A stretch of 50,254 bases of DNA from Lachnospiraceae bacterium (GTDB taxonomy: Bacteria; Bacillota; Clostridia; Lachnospirales; Lachnospiraceae). The stretch lies in assembly GCA_022766905.1 (NCBI GenBank), contig JALEPU010000116.1:1-50254 (forward strand), read 5' to 3'. Of the stretch, positions 1-7,959 are shown in pieces; the first letter of the stretch is position 1, and every line of letters begins with the position of its first letter. The notes under the pieces were generated by a model. It saw only the letters and a program-made list of their open reading frames with translations. It was not told where the DNA came from and made no database searches. Both the position numbers and the translations under genes were made by a program.

Positions 1-786
1 GTCTTTTCAGATGTATTTGGTAAATCATCTCGTTCTATTACAGAACAGATTTTACAACACCCTGGGGAAACTTTTGATGTAACACCTTTTGTTGATGGCA
101 GATGTAATACTCCTATAGAAGAAATACAAGCTGCTGTTGATGGTGCCATCTCTACAGAACAAGCTGTCAAGCTTAGACAGTGTTTAAATCACATCGATGA
201 ACTAGAATTGCACAAAACAGAAATAGAACGGGAAATCTTTCGCCTCAGCCAAAAGTACGAAAGTGTCCTTAATCTAATTCGAACCGTACCAGGATTCGAT
301 AAAAATTCGATAACTGCTATTCAAGTGCTCTCTGAAATCGGTGGTGATATGTCTGTCTTCCCCACAGCCAAAAACCTCGTTTCATGGGCAGGATGTTGTC
401 CTCGTAATGATCAAAGTAATCAAAAGATTAAGTCCACTAAGATTTCCCGTGCTGGTTCCTATTTTAAACCAGTTTTGGTGCAAGTTGCAAATGCTTTAAT
501 CAAATCGAAGAAAAATCCTGAGTTTACTACTCGTTATCGACGTATAAAAGCACGCCGTGGTCACAAGAAAGCTATTATTGCAATCTGTCGTATGGTCCTG
601 ACCGCTATCTGGCACATACTCACAGATTTAAAACCTTATACTGCAGAAGGCTTTCTTGAATCACGTCCTGTGAATGAATCTAGAATTCTAACTACTTCAC
701 AGGCACTTAATCTTCTAAAACAACGTGGATGGTCCTATGTCGTAAACCCTAAATTCCTAAAATGCAGAATACTTTTCCAAAAATAA
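1..786 (+). CDS. IS110-family transposase, C-terminal part (5' end outside window)
   Basis: The frame is open from base 1 to a TAA at 784-786 and gives 261 residues, so the N-terminal RuvC-like (DEDD) domain lies outside the window. The visible part matches the C-terminal transposase_20 region of IS110 elements: a VPGFDKNSITA helix-hairpin-helix-like motif, then EIGGDMSVFP, LVSWAGCCPRNDQS and KISRAGSYFKPVL. The Ser after PRNDQ is the likely second catalytic residue by family analogy. IS110 elements use a bridge RNA to choose their target. Only about 8 bases separate the stop from CRISPR array 1, so the right end of the element must be very short or lie in the first repeat. Family assignment is firm; whether the gene is complete cannot be told. 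Confidence 0.88.
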   Translation, partial: VFSDVFGKSSRSITEQILQHPGETFDVTPFVDGRCNTPIEEIQAAVDGAISTEQAVKLRQCLNHIDELELHKTEIEREIFRLSQKYESVLNLIRTVPGFDKNSITAIQVLSEIGGDMSVFPTAKNLVSWAGCCPRNDQSNQKIKSTKISRAGSYFKPVLVQVANALIKSKKNPEFTTRYRRIKARRGHKKAIIAICRMVLTAIWHILTDLKPYTAEGFLESRPVNESRILTTSQALNLLKQRGWSYVVNPKFLKCRILFQK

Positions 787-794
787 AGCAATGT

Positions 795-905
795 GTATCA
801 ATATCCCACTCGGGTGAACCTTCATTTCTACAGACATTTCGGGAGTAATCTTGATTATGATCAATTTGGTGTCAATACCCTATTCGGGTGAACCTTCATT
901 TCTAC
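795..905 (-). CRISPR. CRISPR array 1 (2 repeats, 1 spacer)
   Basis: Two 37-nt repeats at 795-831 and 869-905 flank one 37-nt spacer (832-868). Read on the minus strand, the repeat begins GTAGAAATGAAGG, contains the hairpin ACCC-GAGTA-GGGT and ends ATTGACAC, which resembles the 8-nt 5' handle of type III crRNAs. The leader is on the right. The leader-distal repeat (795-831) has three mismatches to the common form, as expected for a terminal repeat. The leader-proximal repeat has one mismatch. Confidence 0.9.
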
Positions 906-1078
906 AGTACCCTCGACAAACCCGCATAAATAAAGGGGTTCCGGCACCATTTTTGCACGTTATTATCTGAATATTCTCATAATTAGCTTTTTGCACCTCA
1001 TTTTTGGGTTTTTCAATAGTGCTGCAAATTTTTTACAAATCTAGGGCAAATAATCATTTGATTAAAAACAGTATATCA
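906..1078 (-). promoter_or_regulatory. CRISPR leader of array 1
   Basis: This 173-nt AT-rich stretch directly adjoins the last repeat of array 1. It is repeated almost unchanged next to array 2 (2380-2552) and in part next to array 3 (from 13536). Shared landmarks include AGTACCCTC next to the repeat, CATAAATAAAGG and TTTTTGCAC. Its place at one side of every array sets the transcription direction as minus strand. I could not fix a promoter inside it with confidence. Confidence 0.8.
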
Positions 1079-1099
1079 CAACAGTGGTTCCAGGTACCT

Positions 1100-1243
1100 T
1101 TATCTTTTGCCTGGTCTTACACCTTTCAGCAAAAGACATCCTTTCTTAGTCTGATATGCTTCGGATTTCTTTGTAATTATCGGATTTATCATTGCAAATT
1201 GAAATGGTCCGGCTGCTCCTACAATGATATTCTTTTTTACCAT
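1100..1243 (-). pseudogene. def: Remnant of a peptide deformylase gene
   Basis: A 47-residue minus-strand frame reads MVKKNIIVGAAGPFQFAMI, then NPIITKKSEAYQTKKGCLLL, then KGVRPGKR. This lines up with the middle of peptide deformylase, where the family has NPVI followed by the metal-binding EGCLS motif. Here the motif reads KGCLLL, so the Cys stays and the Glu is lost. About 60 N-terminal residues and the whole C-terminal HEXXH part are missing; the array 1 leader starts about 22 bases past the stop. The first ATG overlaps the stop of the ArsC-like gene as TAATG, which suggests these were operon neighbours. It cannot be an active enzyme. Confidence 0.65.
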
Positions 1244-1584
1244 TAATTCCAGCCCTTCCATACATCAGGCTGATATCCAAGTGTAGATTGTTTTCCATTT
1301 CTTACTACTGGTGTTTTAATTACCTGCGGATTCTCCAGTATCTTTTCCATTTTGTCTTCATCTGCAATATACTTAATAAGAGCAAGCGTATCCTGGTCTT
1401 TACCTTTCCAGTTAATCATATTTTCTAATCCGCCATTCGCCTGTGCAACAGAAATAAACTCTCCCTTACTCATGCCCTTTTCTTTCATATCAATGAACTG
1501 ATACTTTATGCCACGCTCCTTGAAAAAACGCTCTGCCTTCTTTGTTTCGTTACACTTTTTTGTTCCAAATATCTGTATATTCAT
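1243..1584 (-). CDS. ArsC/Spx-family thioredoxin-fold protein
   Basis: A 113-residue protein with the ArsC-family layout: N-terminal strand MNIQIFGTKKC, a Cys in the active-site loop (KKCNETKKAERFF), the FIDMKEKGMSKGE segment and the C-terminal TPVVRNGKQSTLGYQPDVW. Members include arsenate reductases and Spx/YffB-type proteins. There is a single Cys in the loop and no arsenic gene nearby, so arsenate reduction is not shown; general redox or regulatory work is as likely. It lies just downstream of the small gene at 1586-1804, with one base between stop and start, so the two are probably co-transcribed. The next gene, a deformylase, is broken. Confidence 0.8.
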   Translation of the reverse strand: MNIQIFGTKKCNETKKAERFFKERGIKYQFIDMKEKGMSKGEFISVAQANGGLENMINWKGKDQDTLALIKYIADEDKMEKILENPQVIKTPVVRNGKQSTLGYQPDVWKGWN

Positions 1585-1585
1585 G

Positions 1586-1804
1586 TCAATATTCCTTTGT
1601 TATTTCTTCTTTTATTCCATACATGGTTTTGAATTTTTCAAGATCTGCCGGGCTCTTTATCAGCATTACCTCTTCTATCTTCCCTGTATAGATATCTTTA
1701 AAACCTGCAACCTGCTCACCATTACAGATACTTGCTTTGATTACCGGTTTCTTATGTTCCATATCATAAGACTGTGTTACTATTTTCTTTTTAAATAATC
1801 CCAT
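1586..1804 (-). CDS. Small conserved protein of unknown function (72 aa)
   Basis: The frame encodes MGLFKKKIVTQSYDMEHKKP followed by VIKASICNGEQVAGFKDIYTG and an acidic end (MYGIKEEITKEY). I know similar short proteins from Clostridia only as conserved hypotheticals. An AAGGTGG site sits 5 bases before the ATG at 1804; the ATG at 1807 is possible but closer. No signal peptide or membrane segment is visible. It overlaps the end of the damaged frame at 1791-2118 and leads into the ArsC-like gene. Function unknown. Confidence 0.6.
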   Translation of the reverse strand: MGLFKKKIVTQSYDMEHKKPVIKASICNGEQVAGFKDIYTGKIEEVMLIKSPADLEKFKTMYGIKEEITKEY

Positions 1805-2118
1805 CATGTCCACCTTCTTTCATCTGCACCATCAATATAAGCTTTTCAAATGACTGTGCAAAGCTATTATCATCTTCTCCCATCCGCTTTTTCGGTTCCT
1901 TAATATGATTCTTGTAAGAACCTCTCCTTGCTTTCTTATTAAGGTTCATCTCCATTAACATCTGGTCAATATTTTCATTCGCAAGAATAATAGATTCCAG
2001 GAACCCTTAACTTTGCAGATCCACCCATGACAAGTCGCTTTCGCAATCCCTTTCTGACGGCACTATTCACCCATCTTTTCCAGACAAACAGTTCTTGCAG
2101 CCCCAGAGCTGATGTGTC
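1791..2118 (-). pseudogene. Frameshifted gene remnant of unknown origin
   Basis: Two minus-strand reading frames look like pieces of one protein. The first runs from about 2118 and includes LGLQELFVWKRWVNSAVRKG and KRLVMGGSAKLRVP, stopping at 1977-1975. The second picks up near 2003 in another frame as FLESIILANENIDQMLMEMN, then a basic helix-rich tail that ends in VQMKEGGHDGII at 1793-1791. Its 3' end overlaps the start of the next gene. The upstream end meets the degenerate repeat of array 2. I do not recognise the family, and the coding nature is inferred only from codon-like composition and tight overlap with the next gene. Confidence 0.35.
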
Positions 2119-2120
2119 TG

Positions 2121-2379
2121 TGTCACCTCACCCAGATAGGTGAAATGTCATTCCTACATGAAAAGACACGAAAAGATGGATGTCGTTATGACTGTGTCAA
2201 TACCCTACTCGGGTGAACCTTCATTTCTACATATTTACATACTCAAATAAGTAATAAAAAAGAAAAGGGTGGCAATACCCTACTCGGGTGAACCTTCATT
2301 TCTACGCCGAGGTTGTTGCTGTCCAGGAGGAACAGAAGGACGGTGGCAATACCCTACTCGGGTGAACCTTCATTTCTAC
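2121..2379 (-). CRISPR. CRISPR array 2 (3 clear repeats, 1 degenerate, 3 spacers)
   Basis: Clear 37-nt repeats lie at 2194-2230, 2269-2305 and 2343-2379, with spacers at 2231-2268 (38 nt) and 2306-2342 (37 nt). The last two share one change from the common form (GTGGCAAT for GTGTCAAT on the plus strand). A degenerate terminal repeat is at 2121-2157, with a 36-nt spacer at 2158-2193. It keeps the TGAA...TCATT.CTAC end and has its own hairpin, TCACC-CAGATA-GGTGA. The leader is on the right. The array sits just downstream of the cas operon and on the same strand. Confidence 0.9.
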
Positions 2380-2552
2380 AGTACCCTCAACAAACCCTCA
2401 TAAATAAAGGGCTTCCGGCGCCATTTTTGCACATTATTATCTGAATATTCTGATAATTTGGTTTTTGCACCTCATTTTTGGGTTTTTCAATGGTGCTGCA
2501 AATTTTTTACAAATTCAGGACAAATAATCATTTGATTAAAAACAGTATATCA
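2380..2552 (-). promoter_or_regulatory. CRISPR leader of array 2
   Basis: This 173-nt stretch is nearly identical to the leader of array 1 over its full length, from AGTACCCTC beside the repeat to the end CAGTATATCA. The identity stops abruptly at about 2552, which marks the outer leader border. Duplication of array plus leader is the simplest explanation. Confidence 0.8.
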
Positions 2553-2581
2553 TATTCTTCGAAGCAGGAACAGCCGTCTCA

Positions 2582-2614
2582 TGATAATAGTGTAAATTAA
2601 TTTACCTATTATCA
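2582..2614. repeat. AT-rich palindrome between leader 2 and the cas operon end
   Basis: Arms TGATAATAG (2582-2590) and CTATTATCA (2606-2614) are perfect reverse complements and enclose another palindrome, GTAAATTAATTTAC, with one extra T. It lies 37 bases past the last cas stop codon. It lacks the GC-rich stem and T-tract of a standard terminator. It could end transcription weakly or bind a protein; the role is not known. Confidence 0.5.
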
Positions 2615-2651
2615 CAGACAGCTAATCCTAATATTGTTTTTATTCCATCTT

Positions 2652-4682
2652 TTAATTTTTTTTCGAAACAACTTTACTTGCAACAGGTAATGGAGTCAGA
2701 TTTCTTAATTGATCTTTAAATTCATTCAACGTCATATAGTCTGTTTCACTCGCAACAGGAAGATTAGTCGAATCTTTCATCACAAAAAATTCTTTGATTG
2801 AATTCAGCTCTTCAATGTCTTTATTTCCAATCTGTTTTTTTACTGTTTCTTTGTAATAATGAATGAATTCTTCCACATCATTCACTTTAACATAAGGAGA
2901 CAAATACAGGGAAGGAGCTTTATAAGCAGCTTCCAGATCAAAGATATTTACATCCTTTACATTTAATTTTATAGCACCATAGCCGTAGGATTTCGCCTTT
3001 CCGATATTCATGCAGGATTCCGGTCTCAATGTAACACTCCATAAGAGAAGTCCTAATTCTTCCTTTTTTAAATTTCGGAATCTGATTTTTCCTGAAAAGA
3101 CTGCATTTTCTTTCATTGGATGTAATGGAGAAGCAATTTTTTCATTTACATCATTATCCAGAGGTTTTATTTTAGAGTGAATCCAATATTGTTTCACCCC
3201 TCGTAATTGGAAATCTTCCATATCATAGGTTATGCTGCCTTTTCCTTTTGTCGGATTCTGCTGTACATATTGCAGGATAGCAGTTGGATTTGGCTCACCC
3301 AGAACAACAGAACAATTGGGGAGGAAAGCTGGTTTGTCTTCGGAAGAATAGATTGCATCGGTAAAGGATACTTTTGATTTATAAGCATCCTGATCATTGG
3401 CATACCCAAACATAGCCTTTGCATAATCAATCATTCCTTCTTTATGGGTTTTCGGCAAGCCTTCTTTGATGGAATGGTCATAAAATACACGTAATCTTGG
3501 AGTAAATCCAAAATAAAGTTTTCCACTATAATGAATGAAAAACACCGGTTTTGTCTCTCCGTTTTCCGGAAGATGAAAGAATCCTGTCCGATCTTTTTCC
3601 GGCAATTTATTCTTGCGCTTGTTATAATCTATCTGAAATGATTGTACATCCTTTTCCGAAATTTGAATAGGTTCTCTTGTGCGGTCAATTTCCGGTATGA
3701 CATAAACTACCTTCTTTTCATTCATAAAACCGGAGGAAACGACATACCCTTTTTTAGAATAAACTCCTGGTTTTCCAACGTTGGTAACTGATTTCAAATC
3801 TTTTACTTCGTAGGAAACCTCTTTATAATATGGGAGATACTTTGGATTCTTTTCTCCCTTATAGTGAATTTTGTTATTATTATCAGGTCTCTTTACAAAT
3901 GCCTCACGCTGTTTACGTGGTTTAAATTCATTTTGAAGAATATTGTTCTTCGGATCAAAAAATTCATAGAAGTAATTTCTTTCCGAATCCAGATAATCAT
4001 AAATGATTGTCTTTTCACTGAGAGGATAATAATTCATTTCCCCGTAGTCTGATCCAAGATTTACGGGAACTGTTTCATAGATGTAATATTTTCCATTCTC
4101 ATTGGATATATATCCGGCTTTTACATTTTTCAGTATCGTAACCTTTACATCTTTTGAAATCTGCTTTAATTTTGAGCCGAGAATATCCTGATATCGATTT
4201 TTTGATAATCCCGCTGCAACATTTCGATACATGAGAGAATAATCGTCAATGTCATCGGCCATGCCGGAAAGCCCGAGGATCTGTACGTTATTGCGAATCA
4301 AACCTCTCATGGTACTTCCCGGAATCGAATAGTCGCCATACATGTTTTGATGAAAACCGCCTTTTCCGTTATCAATAAAAATCGGAGTCTTTGCTGTAAT
4401 ATCATAGGCAATTTCACCTGTAAATAATTGCTCATCCACACTATTATGGGGAATCAATTCTGACTTATCCCGGGTAACAACCTGTTTAGAAAACGGAACA
4501 AAGTTGTAGGGAGCATGGACGTAATTCTCCTTGTTTCCGGATGGATATTTCCCCTTATTGGAATAATTACCGCTATTTTTGTATGGCTTTTTTCCTTTGT
4601 TCAATGGTTTTTTATCCTTTTTCAAATGGGTATTCTCTTCCACAGGAAATCCTGCATTTTTTAACAAATCTGCCATATCCAT
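2652..4682 (-). CDS. Large Cas7-like RAMP protein (TIGR03986-like, Cas7 with insertion)
   Basis: A 676-residue RAMP protein, the last gene of the cas operon. Residues 1-55 are Lys/Asn/Gly-rich and probably disordered. The RAMP core starts near residue 88 (FTGEIAYDITAKTPIFID) and has the typical loop YSIPGSTMRGLIR (about 118-130); a further RAMP signature, SVTLRPESCMNIGKAKSYGYG, lies in the C-terminal third. Length and layout fit the TIGR03986 family, seen in III-D loci and equated with the Cas7-insertion subunit that sits at one end of the crRNA backbone. A good site, GAGGGGG, precedes the ATG. The stop is about 270 bases upstream of array 2. Family call is strong; which steps it catalyses is inferred. 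Confidence 0.82.
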   Translation of the reverse strand: MDMADLLKNAGFPVEENTHLKKDKKPLNKGKKPYKNSGNYSNKGKYPSGNKENYVHAPYNFVPFSKQVVTRDKSELIPHNSVDEQLFTGEIAYDITAKTPIFIDNGKGGFHQNMYGDYSIPGSTMRGLIRNNVQILGLSGMADDIDDYSLMYRNVAAGLSKNRYQDILGSKLKQISKDVKVTILKNVKAGYISNENGKYYIYETVPVNLGSDYGEMNYYPLSEKTIIYDYLDSERNYFYEFFDPKNNILQNEFKPRKQREAFVKRPDNNNKIHYKGEKNPKYLPYYKEVSYEVKDLKSVTNVGKPGVYSKKGYVVSSGFMNEKKVVYVIPEIDRTREPIQISEKDVQSFQIDYNKRKNKLPEKDRTGFFHLPENGETKPVFFIHYSGKLYFGFTPRLRVFYDHSIKEGLPKTHKEGMIDYAKAMFGYANDQDAYKSKVSFTDAIYSSEDKPAFLPNCSVVLGEPNPTAILQYVQQNPTKGKGSITYDMEDFQLRGVKQYWIHSKIKPLDNDVNEKIASPLHPMKENAVFSGKIRFRNLKKEELGLLLWSVTLRPESCMNIGKAKSYGYGAIKLNVKDVNIFDLEAAYKAPSLYLSPYVKVNDVEEFIHYYKETVKKQIGNKDIEELNSIKEFFVMKDSTNLPVASETDYMTLNEFKDQLRNLTPLPVASKVVSKKN

Positions 4683-4697
4683 GGTTTTTCCCCCTCT

Positions 4698-5078
4698 CTA
4701 CGAAATCCCTTTTAATCTTGTATGTTCGATGAAAAGCTGACCGTCTTCATCATAGGAAATATATTCATTTACCAGAATGTATTTTCCTTCCGTCTGATAT
4801 TTATTTGCCAGCTCATATTTTTTGGTTATGATATATTCCGGGTCGGAATCGTTAATTATGATTGCTTCTTTCCCCTCTTCGCCATCGAAAATATGTAATT
4901 CCTGCTGTCCGGAGAAAAATCGTGCTTCCAGGCACTCTCCTATATCAAAATCAGTTAAATTTTCTGTTTTACATAATTTCATACTGCTGATATTATAAAT
5001 CAACGCATAGTCATATTCCGATATATGATTTATCGCTTCCTGTACGGATATTTTCTCTCTTGTATATCCCCTTGCCAT
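4698..5078 (-). CDS. csx19: Csx19-like type III-D protein
   Basis: A 126-residue protein beginning MARGYTREKISVQEAINHIS. I place the start at 5078 because AAAGGGGG lies 7 bases before that ATG and the previous stop codon (5085-5083) lies just upstream; a longer frame to 5144 would overlap the preceding gene. Size, position between a double Cas7 and the large Cas7, and the III-D setting match Csx19 (TIGR03984 family), an accessory subunit of III-D complexes. The sequence itself is poorly conserved and carries no motif I can test by eye, so the name rests mainly on context. No membrane segment is visible. Confidence 0.65.
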   Translation of the reverse strand: MARGYTREKISVQEAINHISEYDYALIYNISSMKLCKTENLTDFDIGECLEARFFSGQQELHIFDGEEGKEAIIINDSDPEYIITKKYELANKYQTEGKYILVNEYISYDEDGQLFIEHTRLKGIS

Positions 5079-5082
5079 TTGT

Positions 5083-6429
5083 CTACCCCCTTTGCAATGA
5101 TGCAAGTAATTCTTCCACCAGACAAGTCTCGTCCAATACTTCATTATTATGATACTGAATGACAGCTTCCCGTTCTGACTTTGGGCAGGTAATCCGGATA
5201 GTATCTACATCAATAAATCCTTTCCCGACACTGAAGCCGCTTCCAAGATTTAATGCTCCGGCGGCAAGGTCTCGAAGAGCCAGAAGCAGAAGTGCACAGG
5301 AGCGTTTTGGATGATTCCGGTCTGCGATACTGATTCTGAGCATCAAATTACCATAGGAATTTTTTTCATCAAATAAAGATCCGGACATGACTCCTCCGGT
5401 AAATTTATCTATATGAATACGATAGGATGGATCCACTTTGTCATTATCTTCCTTTGTTCCGATAACTGTATCACAAAAGGAAATATTTCCGATTCCGTTT
5501 TCTCCTCCGATCGATCCAAAGGTTTCTTCAATCACATCGTCACAATGAAGATACCGGGCAATTTTTTCCATCTGAGAACGAATGGCACCTTTAAAGGAGC
5601 TCCCCGGTATAATGTATTCTCCCTGTCCATTCATCATTGGAACAGCATCGGGAGTTTTCTCGTGATATTCGAGAGAAGAAATCCCTTTTACAAGTAATGC
5701 ATTTTCTGTTTTTCCGGTCAGAATAATTACAAAAGCCTTTTCCAAACGGCTCTCTGTACTTAACTCAACGGTTGTATAAGCCTCTTTCTTAAGAGTATGT
5801 TCCCGATACCACAACTCTCTGTCAGATTTCTTTTTCATATCAAAGGAGATTTTTCTCAGAGATTTGATATCCACATATCCGCATCCATTACTTTTCTGTC
5901 CTCCAAATTGTAAAGAATGGTTTTTCACTGCGACTATCATATCTTCAAGTTCACGTTCTGCTTCTTTTATCTTATCGTTGAGATAAAGATAGATATCAAA
6001 ATTAAATTCAGAACCGGCACTGATATATTCCATATTAAATTTATGACCTGCTCTGTAGCCGGTTCCTTTAATCATCGATGAGCGATTCGTTCCTGTTACC
6101 GGATCGATCGATACCCTCGGTCTTAATTCCAGTTGAAAACAATCCCTGGATGTAAAGATTCCATCCGTAAAGCGGATTCTGCTGGATTCTGCATCTTCTC
6201 CCAGACTTTTTCCAAATAATGTTTCCGTTTTTCCATCATCATAAGAATTCCGATAATACTGTCGAAATATTCCTGCAATACCGGATGCCTGTATAAATGG
6301 TATTCTGTCAATCGGATGTATTAAAACCTCATCTTTGGAACCTACCGCATTTCCAATATGCAACGGTTGCGCACAGGCAGCTTCCACATGGTATTTTACG
6401 ATTTTATCATAGTTCAACATGCAGCCCAT
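5083..6429 (-). CDS. Double Cas7 (two RAMP domains, Cas7-2x)
   Basis: A 448-residue protein with two Cas7-type RAMP domains in tandem. Domain 1 has PLHIGNAVGSKDEVLIHPID, then FIQASGIAGIFR (about 45-56), with Asp33 in the loop where Csm3/Cas7 proteins carry the catalytic Asp. Domain 2 starts near residue 230 and has EKTPDAVPM (Asp261) followed by YIIPGSSFKGAIR (about 272-284) and a late glycine-rich loop LNLGSGFSVGKGF. Such tandem Cas7 proteins form two neighbouring backbone units in III-D complexes and can cut target RNA twice. The start is backed by GGGGGTG 7 bases upstream. It begins 3 bases after the csx10 stop. Confidence 0.85.
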   Translation of the reverse strand: MGCMLNYDKIVKYHVEAACAQPLHIGNAVGSKDEVLIHPIDRIPFIQASGIAGIFRQYYRNSYDDGKTETLFGKSLGEDAESSRIRFTDGIFTSRDCFQLELRPRVSIDPVTGTNRSSMIKGTGYRAGHKFNMEYISAGSEFNFDIYLYLNDKIKEAERELEDMIVAVKNHSLQFGGQKSNGCGYVDIKSLRKISFDMKKKSDRELWYREHTLKKEAYTTVELSTESRLEKAFVIILTGKTENALLVKGISSLEYHEKTPDAVPMMNGQGEYIIPGSSFKGAIRSQMEKIARYLHCDDVIEETFGSIGGENGIGNISFCDTVIGTKEDNDKVDPSYRIHIDKFTGGVMSGSLFDEKNSYGNLMLRISIADRNHPKRSCALLLLALRDLAAGALNLGSGFSVGKGFIDVDTIRITCPKSEREAVIQYHNNEVLDETCLVEELLASLQRG

Positions 6430-6432
6430 ACT

Positions 6433-7959
6433 TTACACCCCCTTATTATCATAACGAATTATCATCGTAATTAATTCAAGCTTCATACCAAGCTCTGTCT
6501 CTTCATCCAGAAGATCATATCTCGATATACCCATAACTGTATCCTTACTATCAATGGATAATGTTTCTAATAAATCACGATTCAGAATGTCCTCAACAGT
6601 TCCTTTTAATGTTTTAATGCTTGCCCGTTCTTTTTGTGTTTTTTGCTTGTCTTCCTTTTCATTGGCATGCTTCAAATACTGAATAATAGAATCTTTGCCA
6701 TGAAGTGGATTATAACGAAAAGCAGTTGTAAATGCTTCCAAAGATCCTAACTGACTGTTTTTCAGATTTCCTTTTTTAAGTGGATTTTTCACAACATACA
6801 TTTCCATGGCCTGCCTGATTCTCTGTATCAGATAATTTTTAGCAATAAGAGTCAGTACTTGTGCATCCTCCTCATGTTTCTCTGCATCATACAGGAAGGA
6901 TTCTGATTTTATACCGGCAGAAGCTCCACTTATTTTATATTGAATATTTTCATAATTCTTTAAGAAGAGAACTCTGCCAAATCCTTCATTTTTCCGTACA
7001 CCGATTCCGAGATTCATGATCTCATTCATTTTTTCGAGAGACAAACATCCATCAAAGGAAAAATGAAATACACTTCCCTGCTCGTACATTTTCATAGATG
7101 GCGTCCGGTTTCCCCAGGTTCGATTATAGCCGCCTACTTCTGTTACAGAAGTGGAACAATATTGAATTGTCAGGTTGGATACTCCCATCTTTTTTTCCAG
7201 TTCAGGAAGATTCAGCCCGCAAAGTTCGCCTTCCTGATTACGCATTACCGTATTGGACAAAAGCATCATATAAACAGAATTCTTTTGATCCTCATTACAG
7301 CAATAAGCAGCATATGGAACTAAACTTCCGTTACCGCAATTCATCACCCTGCATTTACCAATTCCGGAAAACTTTCCATTTCCAATCCAAATATCATTCT
7401 GAAAAACCTGTTCAATTTCTTTTTCTACTGTTGGATCATCGATCACAATATATCCGACAAAGGTCTGCCCTTTTGCAATATATTCACTTCGAAAAACATT
7501 TTGTTTTTCACCTTTGGATGCGTCATAATTCTGTTTTATTTTTAAATCGGAGCCGGTTTCAACATTATAATAAATCATCGTATCTTCTTCGATGGAAACA
7601 TATCTTCCGAGAGAAGCTCTTTTGTATCCTTCTTTAAAATCTCCGTTCACTACAACATTTTCCAGTTCTTTTCGTCCTGCTGCTTCTGTTTTATCCTCAT
7701 AAAATCCTTTTGGTGATGGAATTAATTCTGTCTGATCAATCATGGGATATGCATTCAGAAATCTTACCTGATTAGAAAACAGAATTTGTTTTTTCCTTTC
7801 AAAGTCCGGCTGTAAAGCCAATTGATTGATTACCAGCCCTCTGATTGAAGAACCGGGGATATATCTTAATGTGTTGGTCTGTCCACTCTGACTGGTGCTG
7901 TCATCTGCAATTCGAAGTGGTTCCATATTTTTTATTACATATCTGAAATAGTTCGACAT
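6433..7959 (-). CDS. csx10: Csx10-like Cas5 with long helical C-terminus
   Basis: A 508-residue RAMP protein. The N-terminus MSNYFRYVIKNMEPLRIADD leads to LRYIPGSSIRGLV (about 31-43), a RAMP loop, and GIGVRKNEGFGRV (about 318-330) is the late glycine-rich loop. This fits Csx10, the Cas5 of III-D systems, which binds the crRNA 5' handle. The segment matching the Cas7 catalytic loop (DSTSQSGQTNT) has no good active-site Asp, as expected of Cas5. Residues from about 357 on are charged and mostly helical, around 150 residues more than a plain Csx10 needs; this tail may be the Cas11 small subunit. The ATG overlaps the preceding cas7 stop by one base (TAATG), implying translational coupling. Confidence 0.82.
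   Translation of the reverse strand: MSNYFRYVIKNMEPLRIADDSTSQSGQTNTLRYIPGSSIRGLVINQLALQPDFERKKQILFSNQVRFLNAYPMIDQTELIPSPKGFYEDKTEAAGRKELENVVVNGDFKEGYKRASLGRYVSIEEDTMIYYNVETGSDLKIKQNYDASKGEKQNVFRSEYIAKGQTFVGYIVIDDPTVEKEIEQVFQNDIWIGNGKFSGIGKCRVMNCGNGSLVPYAAYCCNEDQKNSVYMMLLSNTVMRNQEGELCGLNLPELEKKMGVSNLTIQYCSTSVTEVGGYNRTWGNRTPSMKMYEQGSVFHFSFDGCLSLEKMNEIMNLGIGVRKNEGFGRVLFLKNYENIQYKISGASAGIKSESFLYDAEKHEEDAQVLTLIAKNYLIQRIRQAMEMYVVKNPLKKGNLKNSQLGSLEAFTTAFRYNPLHGKDSIIQYLKHANEKEDKQKTQKERASIKTLKGTVEDILNRDLLETLSIDSKDTVMGISRYDLLDEETELGMKLELITMIIRYDNKGV

Noticed and set aside
1004-1246. Plus-strand 80-codon frame across leader 1
   Set aside because: It covers the conserved CRISPR leader and the antisense of the deformylase remnant, with no start signal.
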